From Candidatus Nitrosocosmicus sp. (lineage in GTDB: Archaea > Thermoproteota > Nitrososphaeria > Nitrososphaerales > Nitrososphaeraceae): DNA of 64,000 nt. Below the pieces are notes generated by a model that saw only the letters and a list, made by a program, of their open reading frames with translations, made no database searches and was not told where the DNA came from. Shown piece after piece: positions 19,367 to 29,039 of the stretch. The stretch spans positions 1 to 64,000 of the forward strand of contig JAICXY010000004.1 of the NCBI GenBank assembly GCA_025934495.1, in the 5' to 3' direction. A program made the translations under genes and the position numbers. Positions within the stretch are counted from its first letter, which is position 1, and the number at the start of each line of letters is the position of its first letter.

Positions 19367-20629
19367 AGAATTTCAGAAAAGTCTATTAAAATTAATAATA
19401 ATATAAAAAATGGAAATATAAAAGATATAGGAATAGATGGATCGAAGGAATCAGGTATAAATAAAATCAAGGATGCAAATATTGTAATTTACGGATTAAG
19501 TACTGAAGGATATGAAATAGCAAAACGAATATTACAAAATCACGCCAGAGTTGTAATAATTGATGAGAATTCGAGATTAGGGATTTTGTTGACCAGTAAA
19601 ATAGTAAAAGAATATCCTAACATAGCATTTTTAATGGAGGAAGAATTATTATTAAACTTAGAGCCATTTGATAAAGTCATAAGTAATGCACCAATCATTT
19701 TTTTTGCCCCCAGAATTAGAAAAACAAACTATGATGTAAAAAATGACATTATCCCAAAATTTAAGGAAATTATAGCTAATTTAAAAAAAAACACATCAAT
19801 AGTATTTAATATTCCTTTAGGAATTGGTGGTAATAATGAAATTATTTCATTGATAGAACATTTATCCGGTTTTACCGTAGGAACAGAAATTCATTATTAT
19901 TATAATCCCATTGATAAAATTAAAACAAATGAAATAATTGTAGGATCATATCAGCAAATAAATGATCCTTATTTTAATAGTATTATAAATTTAATATACA
20001 AGTACAATGTACAAAAGATAAAGACAGTAAGTATTTCATCTTCAGAGTTATTATATACAATAAATATCGTAAAGAGATATTCTAATCTCACATCAATCAA
20101 TGAAATCGCAAAGCTCAATAGGCTAAAGGAGATCAGAACAGAAATATCTCGAAACAATATTGAGCCAATCTATTTTGATGACATAGTAAACGGTTTATTT
20201 GATTTAAGAATTTTGAGTTTATCATTAACAAATTCCTCAGCTTTGGGATACATTGTAAATGGTACAATAAGGTCTATCGAAGGTTTTGTAAAAAGTCTTG
20301 TTGAAGAAATAAGAAGCCAATTAAAAGAGAGAGAGATAAAAGCGAGTAGAACAAAAGTTACCATATTATGGACTATCGATAATAATGAAATAAGAGGAGA
20401 TAAAACAATAATGCGAGATTTATTGAGATTAAAACTAATTGATTATATCGACGAAGTAGAAATACAAGATATTGAAAATTTTTTACCAAATATTGTAACA
20501 AGCATAATAATCACGTGCTCAAGTGAAGATCATAAAAAAATAATATCAAGAATAGCTGAGAGCCATCACCGCAATTATAAAATAATAATAGTTCCAGCTA
20601 ACACCTTTTTTAATACAATAGAAATATAA
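19367..20629 (+). CDS. Nucleotide-sugar dehydrogenase-like NAD-binding protein (5' end problematic)
   Basis: Tracked ORF starts at TTG 19586. Upstream same frame encodes Rossmann-like ANIVIYGLSTEGYEIAKRILQNHARVVIIDENSRLG. In-frame ATG at 19355 is followed by TAA at 19364. Confidence 0.6.
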   Translation, partial: RISEKSIKINNNIKNGNIKDIGIDGSKESGINKIKDANIVIYGLSTEGYEIAKRILQNHARVVIIDENSRLGILLTSKIVKEYPNIAFLMEEELLLNLEPFDKVISNAPIIFFAPRIRKTNYDVKNDIIPKFKEIIANLKKNTSIVFNIPLGIGGNNEIISLIEHLSGFTVGTEIHYYYNPIDKIKTNEIIVGSYQQINDPYFNSIINLIYKYNVQKIKTVSISSSELLYTINIVKRYSNLTSINEIAKLNRLKEIRTEISRNNIEPIYFDDIVNGLFDLRILSLSLTNSSALGYIVNGTIRSIEGFVKSLVEEIRSQLKEREIKASRTKVTILWTIDNNEIRGDKTIMRDLLRLKLIDYIDEVEIQDIENFLPNIVTSIIITCSSEDHKKIISRIAESHHRNYKIIIVPANTFFNTIEI

Positions 20630-20673
20630 TTTATGAAAATAATCCAAATATCGGATATTTATATACGGTGAAC

Positions 20674-21165
20674 TTAGGAATTCCAATTGTCCTTTTTTTT
20701 ATCATATTCTTCTCTGGAATATTTTACTATTGCAGGGTGTCCCATAACCACCACATTTGGAGGAACATCTTTTGTAACTACAGAAGCCATAGCAATAACG
20801 CTATTCTTGCCTATTTTTACTCCCGGTTTAAAAACAGATCTGCTACCAATGATCACGCCGTCTTCAACAATTACACCAATCATCTTTTTACTCATGGGAT
20901 ATGGATCATTTGTAAATGTTGTAGAGGGACCAATAAAAACATCGTTTCCAATCTCAGTAAGGGGTGGAATATAAACCGAACCTTCAATCCTACAATTGTT
21001 ACCAATTTTAACCCCATAATCAATATGGGTAAGAGATCCAATCATGACATTATTACCTATGTATGTATTTTCACCCACATATGCAAAATGCCATATTTTG
21101 ACATTTTCCCCTATTTTTGATTTAGGTGAAACAAAATTAATTACACGATTAATAGAACTTTCCAC
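20674..21165 (-). CDS. Left-handed beta-helix (hexapeptide) acyltransferase, WbpD-like
   Basis: Hexapeptide repeats (IGENVKIWHFAYVGENTYIGNNVMIGSLTHIDYGVKIGNNCRIEG...IGKNSVIAMASVVTKDVPPN). Confidence 0.88.
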   Translation of the reverse strand: MESSINRVINFVSPKSKIGENVKIWHFAYVGENTYIGNNVMIGSLTHIDYGVKIGNNCRIEGSVYIPPLTEIGNDVFIGPSTTFTNDPYPMSKKMIGVIVEDGVIIGSRSVFKPGVKIGKNSVIAMASVVTKDVPPNVVVMGHPAIVKYSREEYDKKKDNWNS

Positions 21166-21517
21166 TATTTGTTATCACTAGGATTACCAATATAAAAATC
21201 ATTATACAGTATACAGGATACTTACACTAGCATATTAAATTTCAAACATGTTCTTAATCATACTCTATATTGAAACATATGTAATAAATTATTTGAATCA
21301 TCAAATGCAGAGCAACCTTGCTTTTTGGTTCACCCATTGTTATGTAGTATTTGAATTTTGAAATATTTGATAATCGTTTTGTTTTACATCGATCTCAATG
21401 ACTATATAATAAAATAATGAAATAGATTTTTATTTATAGTTGTTTTAGTTTTCATAAACAATATGAAGAGACAATCCAATAAATAATGAGTAAAATATGA
21501 CAATTCGTTAAATCGAA

Positions 21518-22471
21518 TCAATACTCAAGATATACTGGAGCACCTGTATTGCTGGAAATAAGTGCAGCTTCTGCTATTTTTGTAACAGCACTGGCTTCTT
21601 CTGGAGTTACCAAAAATTTTGTTATTTTACCTGATAAAGCTTTAAGAAAATTTTCTAATTCGAGGGTCAAAGGTTCTTCAAAGGTTCTTCTTGGAATAAG
21701 AGTCTTATTCTCGTCATCTATTTTTATTTCCTGAGTTATAAAATCCCCTGTAATAATGCCTTCTGAACATACAGCGCTGAATCTTCTAACTTTTTTTGGA
21801 GTAATCCAGTTAGATGCAATAATTGCAACTTTTTGATTTTGAAACCCTAACATGATTGTAGCAAAATCTTCAGAAGAATGAAACTTTTTTCCAGAGCGAG
21901 CAAAAACAACTGTAGGCCTTGAATCAAAAATAAATAAAGCTGTATCGATATCGTGTACAGAAGTATCATAGATTATGCCTACATCTTTTATATGTAAAGG
22001 CATCCTATTCTCACGATGAAATTCCATCATCAATAATTCTCCATAGGTATTTTCTTCAATAATGTGTTTGAGATCCTGAATTGCAGGATTAAATCTTTCG
22101 ATATATCCAGTTGTCAATATTACTTTATATTGTTTTGACAATTTAGTTAATTCTTCACATTCCGCCGATGAAAATGATAATGGTTTTTCAACAAAAATAT
22201 TTATTTTGCGTCTTATAATTTTTTGTGCAATGGGAAAATGGGTTTTAGTAGGTGTGCAAACCAAACAGGCATCAAGACCCTGTTCTTTTTCAAGTAACTC
22301 ATCTAAACCAGAATAGCAATTTATTTTATATTTTTTTGAAATATGTTGGAGTCTATTTTCATCAGAATCGCACACTGCATATAAAACACCTAAATCATTT
22401 AATACACGAACGTGATTTTTTCCCCAGCCTCCGGTCCCGATTACTGCAAGTTTTAAATTATAATTATTCAT
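21518..22471 (-). CDS. Gfo/Idh/MocA family oxidoreductase
   Basis: LAVIGTGGWGKNHVRVLNDL, VCTPTKTHFPIAQ, NIFVEKPLS, GYIERFNPA. Confidence 0.92.
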   Translation of the reverse strand: MNNYNLKLAVIGTGGWGKNHVRVLNDLGVLYAVCDSDENRLQHISKKYKINCYSGLDELLEKEQGLDACLVCTPTKTHFPIAQKIIRRKINIFVEKPLSFSSAECEELTKLSKQYKVILTTGYIERFNPAIQDLKHIIEENTYGELLMMEFHRENRMPLHIKDVGIIYDTSVHDIDTALFIFDSRPTVVFARSGKKFHSSEDFATIMLGFQNQKVAIIASNWITPKKVRRFSAVCSEGIITGDFITQEIKIDDENKTLIPRRTFEEPLTLELENFLKALSGKITKFLVTPEEASAVTKIAEAALISSNTGAPVYLEY

Positions 22472-22525
22472 TTACAATACACCAAATGATAAAAGAATTA
22501 CAAAACAAATAATCATTAAATATAT

Positions 22526-23443
22526 CTACCATACAGAAGTAAGCCAGTCTTTGTATTGATCAATTTTAGATAATACCAGGTTTTGATAAGAATCTGATAT
22601 CTGTTTTGTAATATTGCCGACCAAGCCATTCCCAATAACATGGTTATCAACACCTATAACAGATGTTATTTCAGCAGCTGTCCCTGTTACAAATATTTCA
22701 TCTGCAGAATACAATTCAGACCGTGTTATTGAACGTTCGATAACTTTATAGCCGAGATTCAGCGCGATTGTAATTGTTGCATCTCTAGTAATTCCCTCAA
22801 GAACAGAATCTGAGAGAGACGGGGTATAAATTTTATTTTTTCGTATAACAAAGATATTTTCGCCTGGCGCTTCGCTGACATTTCCATTATAATCTAACAA
22901 AATAGATTCATCATATCCATTTCTCTTGCATTCTTGGGTAGCTAATACAGAATTTAGGTAATTCCCTCCGGCTTTTGCCATAGGAGGAGTAGAATTCCCA
23001 TTAATTCGCCTCCAAGACGATATACAGGTTCTTATACCGCTTTCAGAGAAATAACGACTAAACGGAAATACAATTATGGCAAGGTGTGTGGGAGAATCTT
23101 TCGTAATATTCAAATCAATTCCATGTAATCCAACAAAAAGTAAAGGTCTAATATAACAAGACTGTTTAATATTATTTTTTCTTAACAATTCAATAACATA
23201 ATTGCATATTTCATCTACAGAATATTTTGAATTTATAGAATATGCCTCTGCAGATCGAATTAATCTTTGTATATGTTCTCTAAGTTGAAAAATGTACAAA
23301 TTATCCCCATTTGAATAACCTCTAATACCTTCAAAAACTGATGTTCCATAGTGCAATGCATGGGTCGTAATTGGCACAGTGACAGATTCCCAGGGTTTGA
23401 ATTCGCCATCAATCCAAATAAAATCAGCATTTTTAGTTTTCAT
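22526..23443 (-). CDS. ilvE: Branched-chain amino acid aminotransferase (class IV)
   Basis: ALHYGTSVFEGIRGY, CYIRPLLFVG, KAGGNYLNSVLATQECKRNGYDESILLDYNGNVSEAPGENIF, VLEGITRDA. Confidence 0.93.
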   Translation of the reverse strand: MKTKNADFIWIDGEFKPWESVTVPITTHALHYGTSVFEGIRGYSNGDNLYIFQLREHIQRLIRSAEAYSINSKYSVDEICNYVIELLRKNNIKQSCYIRPLLFVGLHGIDLNITKDSPTHLAIIVFPFSRYFSESGIRTCISSWRRINGNSTPPMAKAGGNYLNSVLATQECKRNGYDESILLDYNGNVSEAPGENIFVIRKNKIYTPSLSDSVLEGITRDATITIALNLGYKVIERSITRSELYSADEIFVTGTAAEITSVIGVDNHVIGNGLVGNITKQISDSYQNLVLSKIDQYKDWLTSVW

Positions 23444-23505
23444 AGATTTGCAAGTTTTTTACTAACATAAAAGTGTTAAATTATAATTTTCTTAATATAT
23501 AAAAA

Positions 23506-24162
23506 TTAGATAAAACCGTCTTTGGGAAATTTCATTCCAAGCACGCGTATAGTTTCATCAGTAGAAGTTGAAAAATGTTCAATAACACTCCAGTTATCTT
23601 TAATCACATTGCACACTTTCGATGAAACAAAATTATTCCATTCTAAATCTAAGTTTGTGGACCCGGATAACATTTTGTACGATAGAGCAGAACGGTATAA
23701 TAGATTTTTTACATTTGTAGAAGAAATACTTTGTCTATTGGCTTGTACTGGTCTGAATCCAAAAAGCTTTAATAGGATCCTTTCGATTCTATCGCCAGTA
23801 TAAGTAATAAAATCAGATTCTCTGACACTTGAAATAATATTCTTTCTTAACTTTTGAGAAGGACGAGAGATAAAAGGGGGAAGATATTTTATATATGGAG
23901 AAAAAAAGGTATAGTTTTCCATAATGCGAATATCCTCATTATAATCAAATGATTCAAGAATCATTTGTTTCCGAATTTCAAAAGAAAAAGGAAAGCTCCT
24001 GGTAGTCACTTCTTTTTTATTTTTAAAAAATCTAACTGGGAAAATATAAACTGTATAATATTCTAATAATTTCCGTATTATTTCCTCATGCGAAAGTGTT
24101 AGAGGATTTAAATGAGCTAAAAATATTGCGGCCGTATTTTTTAAATTTGTGCCTTTTTCCAT
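23506..24162 (-). CDS. Nucleotidyltransferase-superfamily (NMNAT-like) protein
   Basis: AIFLAHLNPLTLSHEEII (degenerate HxGH region) and SISSTNVKNLL (ISxTxxR-like). Confidence 0.55.
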   Translation of the reverse strand: MEKGTNLKNTAAIFLAHLNPLTLSHEEIIRKLLEYYTVYIFPVRFFKNKKEVTTRSFPFSFEIRKQMILESFDYNEDIRIMENYTFFSPYIKYLPPFISRPSQKLRKNIISSVRESDFITYTGDRIERILLKLFGFRPVQANRQSISSTNVKNLLYRSALSYKMLSGSTNLDLEWNNFVSSKVCNVIKDNWSVIEHFSTSTDETIRVLGMKFPKDGFI

Positions 24163-24199
24163 AATACAAAAGGAGAGATATTAAAAACTTTTTGGATAT

Positions 24200-24526
24200 T
24201 TATGCACGTCTTTTGATCTGTATTTCTATTGTCGAAACATTTCTTGTTCTTCCATCTTCAGCTTGAACTGTTTCTGATCCAATTATGATATCACCGATTG
24301 AATAACCTGCATTTTCCATCCTTTTTAATATTATTTGAGATACATCCACAGCTCGTCCAATGCTCAGACCCCTTGCTTTAATAGTTACAGAAGGTTGATT
24401 TGCTAATTGAATTAGTGTTGAAGTCACATATGCCATTAAGGGTTTCTTTCCTATATATATGGAGTCTCTTGTAGGGTTATTTTCTTTATTTTGTTGATTA
24501 GGTTGTGATTGTACTTCTGACATCAA
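24200..24526 (-). CDS. alba: Alba DNA/RNA-binding protein
   Basis: IYIGKKPLMAYVTSTLIQLANQ...VTIKARGLSIGRAVDVSQII. Confidence 0.93.
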   Translation of the reverse strand: MMSEVQSQPNQQNKENNPTRDSIYIGKKPLMAYVTSTLIQLANQPSVTIKARGLSIGRAVDVSQIILKRMENAGYSIGDIIIGSETVQAEDGRTRNVSTIEIQIKRRA

Positions 24527-24622
24527 TACAATTAATTTGAGAGGATAATTTAAATCTAAGATTTTTAAAGAATTCGGTTTCTTATCTTATTTCTTTTTTC
24601 CTTCCATCATAATAAATATATT

Positions 24623-26125
24623 TTATGGAATATCGATAATGTTTTTTTCAACCGCTAGTTTTAGATCATTTATTTTATTTTTAAGTGAATCTATTCGCAA
24701 ATTAATTTTTTTTTGATATTCATTCATCTTTATGTTTAAAAATAAAATCATTGCCAATTGTTCGTTTTTATTTGGTGAGCCTTTAGTAATTCTATAATTA
24801 ATGGAATTTTCTGGAGTAATATCTTTAATCAAAAAATAAATCTCTTCAGAAGTAATTCCATATTTTAACAAATCCGTATCAGATAAAACTTGAGAAATAT
24901 CGTCGGTACTTAATAATTTAAGTGGAATATTGCCTTTTTTAACCGCACAATCAACAAGTCCACCAACTAATTTATGAGCATGTCTAAACGAAATTTCTTT
25001 CCTCTTAATTAATTGTTCAGCTATATCAAGAGAAATCGCATAACTTTCCGATGAAATTTTGTGCATTCTTTTTTTGTCTATATTAATGGTTTTGATTATT
25101 CCATCTGTTATCAACAAAGAATCTTCAACTATTAAAGATATTTTCCATAATGGAGATTTGATTTCCTGTAAATCTCTGCTATAACCCGATGGAAGACCTT
25201 TTATAATTGAAGAAATAGATTGAAAAATGCCACTAGCTAACCCAGTTTTTCCACGTATTATTTCCAGTGGATCAGGATTTTTTTTTTGAGGCATAACAGA
25301 AGACGAAGAACTAAACTTGTCGTCTAAATAGATAAAACCAAATTCAGAAGTAGACCAAATTATAAAATCTTCAGATATCTTACAGATATTTAACATACAT
25401 ATCAAACAATTTGATGCAAATTCAATCAACGTATCACGCGAACTTGTTGCATCTATGCTATTATATATTAAATCCGAGAATCCCAACATTGAGGAAACTC
25501 TTTCTCGATCAATATCTATACTGCTACCTCCAATAGCACATGCCCCTAAAGGAGAACAATTAATCCTATCATATAATTCAAAAAATCGATCAAAATCCCT
25601 AATTAATGAATAAGCATATGATAATAGATAATGAGAAAAAACGCCTAATTGTGCATGTTGTAAATGAGTATACATTGGCATAATAGAATTAACATTTTCC
25701 TCTGCTCGTTTAACTAGAGAAGTAATTACATTTAACAAATTTTTACAAATATTATTTATATCATCCCGTACTTTCATCCGCATATCTAAAACGACCTGAT
25801 CGTTTCTGGATCGAGCAGTATGCATTTTTCCTCCAGATTCCATATCAGTCATTTTAATAATCGCCGACTCAACTAATTCGTGTATATCTTCAGAATTGGA
25901 ATTTCCAAATTCTTTTAGTAACTCTGCATCTTTCAATAAACTATCCGTACTCTTTAATATTTTTTTTAATTCATTTTTTGTTAATATGCCAACTTCATAT
26001 AACATTATAACGTGAGCTTGGCTTCCTAAAATATCATAATAAAACAATATGCGATCATCATATACAGAAGATAAAAAAGAGAGTGCAGAATCATCCAAAT
26101 TTCCATGTGGTCTTGATCTATACAT
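24623..26125 (-). CDS. argH: Argininosuccinate lyase
   Basis: HTARSRNDQVVLDMRMKVRD, YTHLQHAQ, signature SSSVMPQKKNPDPLEIIRGK. Confidence 0.96.
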   Translation of the reverse strand: MYRSRPHGNLDDSALSFLSSVYDDRILFYYDILGSQAHVIMLYEVGILTKNELKKILKSTDSLLKDAELLKEFGNSNSEDIHELVESAIIKMTDMESGGKMHTARSRNDQVVLDMRMKVRDDINNICKNLLNVITSLVKRAEENVNSIMPMYTHLQHAQLGVFSHYLLSYAYSLIRDFDRFFELYDRINCSPLGACAIGGSSIDIDRERVSSMLGFSDLIYNSIDATSSRDTLIEFASNCLICMLNICKISEDFIIWSTSEFGFIYLDDKFSSSSSVMPQKKNPDPLEIIRGKTGLASGIFQSISSIIKGLPSGYSRDLQEIKSPLWKISLIVEDSLLITDGIIKTINIDKKRMHKISSESYAISLDIAEQLIKRKEISFRHAHKLVGGLVDCAVKKGNIPLKLLSTDDISQVLSDTDLLKYGITSEEIYFLIKDITPENSINYRITKGSPNKNEQLAMILFLNIKMNEYQKKINLRIDSLKNKINDLKLAVEKNIIDIP

Positions 26126-26205
26126 AAAAAATTTTTACTCTATAAGCTATATTAATAATTTTTAATATAAATAATTAATAAATACTAAGATAACAATATA
26201 CAATT

Positions 26206-26586
26206 ATGTCTCAAGATTTACAACTTACAAGGCGTCAGATATTTGAAGAACTAACCAAAATAGTAGATCCAGAAATAGGAGTATCAATTATGGAATTAGA
26301 ATTGATAGATAAAGTGGACATTGATCAGGGAAAAGTGAACGTGGATCTACACCTTACCAGCCCATTTTGTCCAGCAGTTTTTGGTTTCAAAATAGCTCAA
26401 GACGTAAAAGACAATATACACAAGGTTGAAGGCATTGAAGAAGTAAAAGTAAATGTAAGCAACCATTTCATGGCTGAAGCAATAAACAAGCAAGTTAATG
26501 ATAGTAAGCCTCCCAAATCATTATCAACAACAGAAGGTACAGATACATCTACAGCAGTAGCAAATTCTAGTTCCGATTCAAAATAA
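26206..26586 (+). CDS. MIP18/DUF59 metal-sulfur cluster assembly factor
   Basis: VDPEIGVSIMELELIDKVDI...VDLHLTSPFCPA. Confidence 0.85.
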   Translation: MSQDLQLTRRQIFEELTKIVDPEIGVSIMELELIDKVDIDQGKVNVDLHLTSPFCPAVFGFKIAQDVKDNIHKVEGIEEVKVNVSNHFMAEAINKQVNDSKPPKSLSTTEGTDTSTAVANSSSDSK

Positions 26587-27279
26587 GGTATTATATACAG
26601 ATTAAATAAAGAAACTGGTCTTCAGGAATTAGAAAAACAAATACTACATAACTTATAAAAATAATTCTTAAGTTAATGGTTTCTTTGTTGTTGGCTAATT
26701 AAGATATATAAAATAAGAAAAAGAACAAAAATTGAATTTATCTTTTTCTGACATTTTATCAAGAAAACGTCAAATAACATTCCAAATTTGTTATAGAAAG
26801 CCCTATGATATAAATTGGAAATCAATACAAAAAGACACATTAAAACATTCTTTTTATAAGGTGATAAATATAAGAATCTAGTTGATGAAACTATCAAAAT
26901 AGGATGGTTCTTAATCAATATACCCCCACGGTGGACATAAAATTGGATCAGAAAGTATGGCGATTCAACTATAGTGTTATCAAATGAGCGAAATATGATA
27001 TGAATATAAATACAACTACAGATTTACCGGCTACTGAAAATAAATTATCACACCTATTTTTTGTATATACAAGAATGAGCAAAACAGTGGTGAAAGAATA
27101 ATGCAAATAAAGATCGAACAGAAGTTATGATGATGATTATTTTGCATGTAGCCGAAAATAGAAATGCAGCCATATCACGAAAACAATAGTGAATTTGTTT
27201 GTAGCGAGTATTACAACAAAAGAATATAATTACTCAACTTTATAGAGGCAAATGAACTTATTTAAAAAATATGTTGTAA

Positions 27280-28059
27280 TTATTCTTTATTTTTTGCTCT
27301 TAGATTTGCAACCTTTTTATCATTTTTTGAAAATCCCATCATATGACCTTTAAGAAGTTGTATACCTAATGCGGGATCAACGCCCTTTGGACATACAGCA
27401 CTACATGATCCTGCAAAATGGCACCTCCAAATTCCATGTCTTTCATCAAGTATATTGAACCTAGTTGATTTATCATTATCCCTATTGTCTGCAATATATC
27501 GATAAGTTTGGGACAAAGCTTGAGGTCCAGGAAAACTGGGATCCGTTGCCACTGTAGGACATGCAGAATAGCATAAGCCACATTTTATACAATATGAAAA
27601 TTGTAGATAATCATCAACTTCTTTTGGACTTTGTTCAAATTCGACAAGATCATCTTTATCTTTAATATCGAGAGGAACAAGATCATTATGAATAAACGGT
27701 TCTATCTTTTTATGATGGTCAAAGAATTGAGAAAAATCAGTAACTAAATCACGTATTCTAGGGAAATTTGATAGAGGTTCGCAAACTATGACGTCTTTAT
27801 TTAATTCAGATATTTTTGTATAACAAGCTAAACTAGGTCTACCATTTATTTTCATACCGCACGATCCGCAAGAGGCCATTCTGCAAGAATAACGAATTCC
27901 TACACTAGTATCAGAATAACTTTTTACATGTAATAAAGCATCTAAAACAGTGGTCCAACGGTTAACAGGTACTTCAAACTCATCATAATGCGAGGACTCA
28001 TTTTTGTTATAATTGGTCCGAAATACTTTTAAAACAACTTTTTTATTTTCTTCACCCAT
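27280..28059 (-). CDS. sdhB: Succinate dehydrogenase iron-sulfur subunit
   Basis: CRMASCGSCGMKINGRPSLAC and CIKCGLCYSACP...CSAVCPKGVDP. Confidence 0.95.
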   Translation of the reverse strand: MGEENKKVVLKVFRTNYNKNESSHYDEFEVPVNRWTTVLDALLHVKSYSDTSVGIRYSCRMASCGSCGMKINGRPSLACYTKISELNKDVIVCEPLSNFPRIRDLVTDFSQFFDHHKKIEPFIHNDLVPLDIKDKDDLVEFEQSPKEVDDYLQFSYCIKCGLCYSACPTVATDPSFPGPQALSQTYRYIADNRDNDKSTRFNILDERHGIWRCHFAGSCSAVCPKGVDPALGIQLLKGHMMGFSKNDKKVANLRAKNKE

Positions 28060-28130
28060 TTTTAAACACCTAAATTATTATTCAATACCCGTAGCCCATT
28101 AATTCATTCAAATAACTTTTATTCACCATA

Positions 28131-28502
28131 TCATAATCCACTTGCAATAACAATTGTTCTTGTACCATAGGCTATTATACCAATCATAGATATTAACACC
28201 AATATAGTTATTGTGGATTCCCATCTAGAGGATTGCTTGAGTTCGATTAAAATAATCCTCAATCCATTGAAACCGTGAATAGATATCAGAACTAATATGG
28301 ATTCTAAAAGCAATGCATAAAATATATTATGATAATTAGATATTACATTTTGATAAAGTAAACTTTGGCCAAATGGCATAATAAGCCTAAATAAAATATG
28401 AATGGCAACAGCAAATAAAGACACAATTCCAGTTAAATAATGAATTTTCATTATTTGGCTTTCGCGCAATCTTAATGACGCCATATTAAAATTTACTCCC
28501 AT
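28131..28502 (-). CDS. sdhD: Succinate dehydrogenase membrane anchor subunit
   Basis: Hydrophobic multi-TM ORF within sdh operon; HGFNGLRIILIEL. Confidence 0.75.
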   Translation of the reverse strand: MGVNFNMASLRLRESQIMKIHYLTGIVSLFAVAIHILFRLIMPFGQSLLYQNVISNYHNIFYALLLESILVLISIHGFNGLRIILIELKQSSRWESTITILVLISMIGIIAYGTRTIVIASGL

Positions 28503-28571
28503 TAGAATTCTTCAAATTAATAATACACATATCCATTTATACCATCTACTCCTTTACCTTTGACTTTACCT

Positions 28572-29039
28572 TTAGCCACCTTGGCCAAACAGAACCATTC
28601 CACCATATAACATAGCAATACATGCTAGCAATATGGCAACCCAGATACCAGATTTTTGTTTGTAATTTAAAGATGCGGCATGGTATGGATAATCCGGTCT
28701 CCCTGGTTTTCCTAAACCTTTGCCTGATTCAGTAAAAATAAGACGTATCCCGTTAACGGTATGAAAAGTACTTGCGCCTATAACAAACAACAGAAATAGG
28801 TGACCACCAAGTGTTTGAGTTAACTGTAGCATGCTATTCCATGCATTAATTCCATTTGTTAGTGAGCTAGTTTCATATACATGCCCAATAAAATAAATTA
28901 ATAATCCTAAACCGGTTAAACGTTGAAGCCAATAGGATACTCGTTCCCAGCCATATCGTGTTGGATTAAGCCAGCCTCTTATACCTTCACGTCCAGACGT
29001 AGTCATTGTAAAATCTTTATTATCGGGAACATTATTCAT
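28572..29039 (-). CDS. sdhC: Succinate dehydrogenase cytochrome b subunit
   Basis: RVSYWLQRLTGLGLLIYFIGHV, STFHTVNGIRLIF; abuts sdhA. Confidence 0.85.
   Translation of the reverse strand: MNNVPDNKDFTMTTSGREGIRGWLNPTRYGWERVSYWLQRLTGLGLLIYFIGHVYETSSLTNGINAWNSMLQLTQTLGGHLFLLFVIGASTFHTVNGIRLIFTESGKGLGKPGRPDYPYHAASLNYKQKSGIWVAILLACIAMLYGGMVLFGQGG

Noticed and set aside
20668-21120. 150-aa plus-strand ORF
   Set aside because: Antisense of the hexapeptide acyltransferase, whose repeat pattern is unmistakable.
26665-27240. Possible IS-derived region (LVDETIKIG-like peptide)
   Set aside because: Too decayed; no ends or continuous similarity could be defined by eye.
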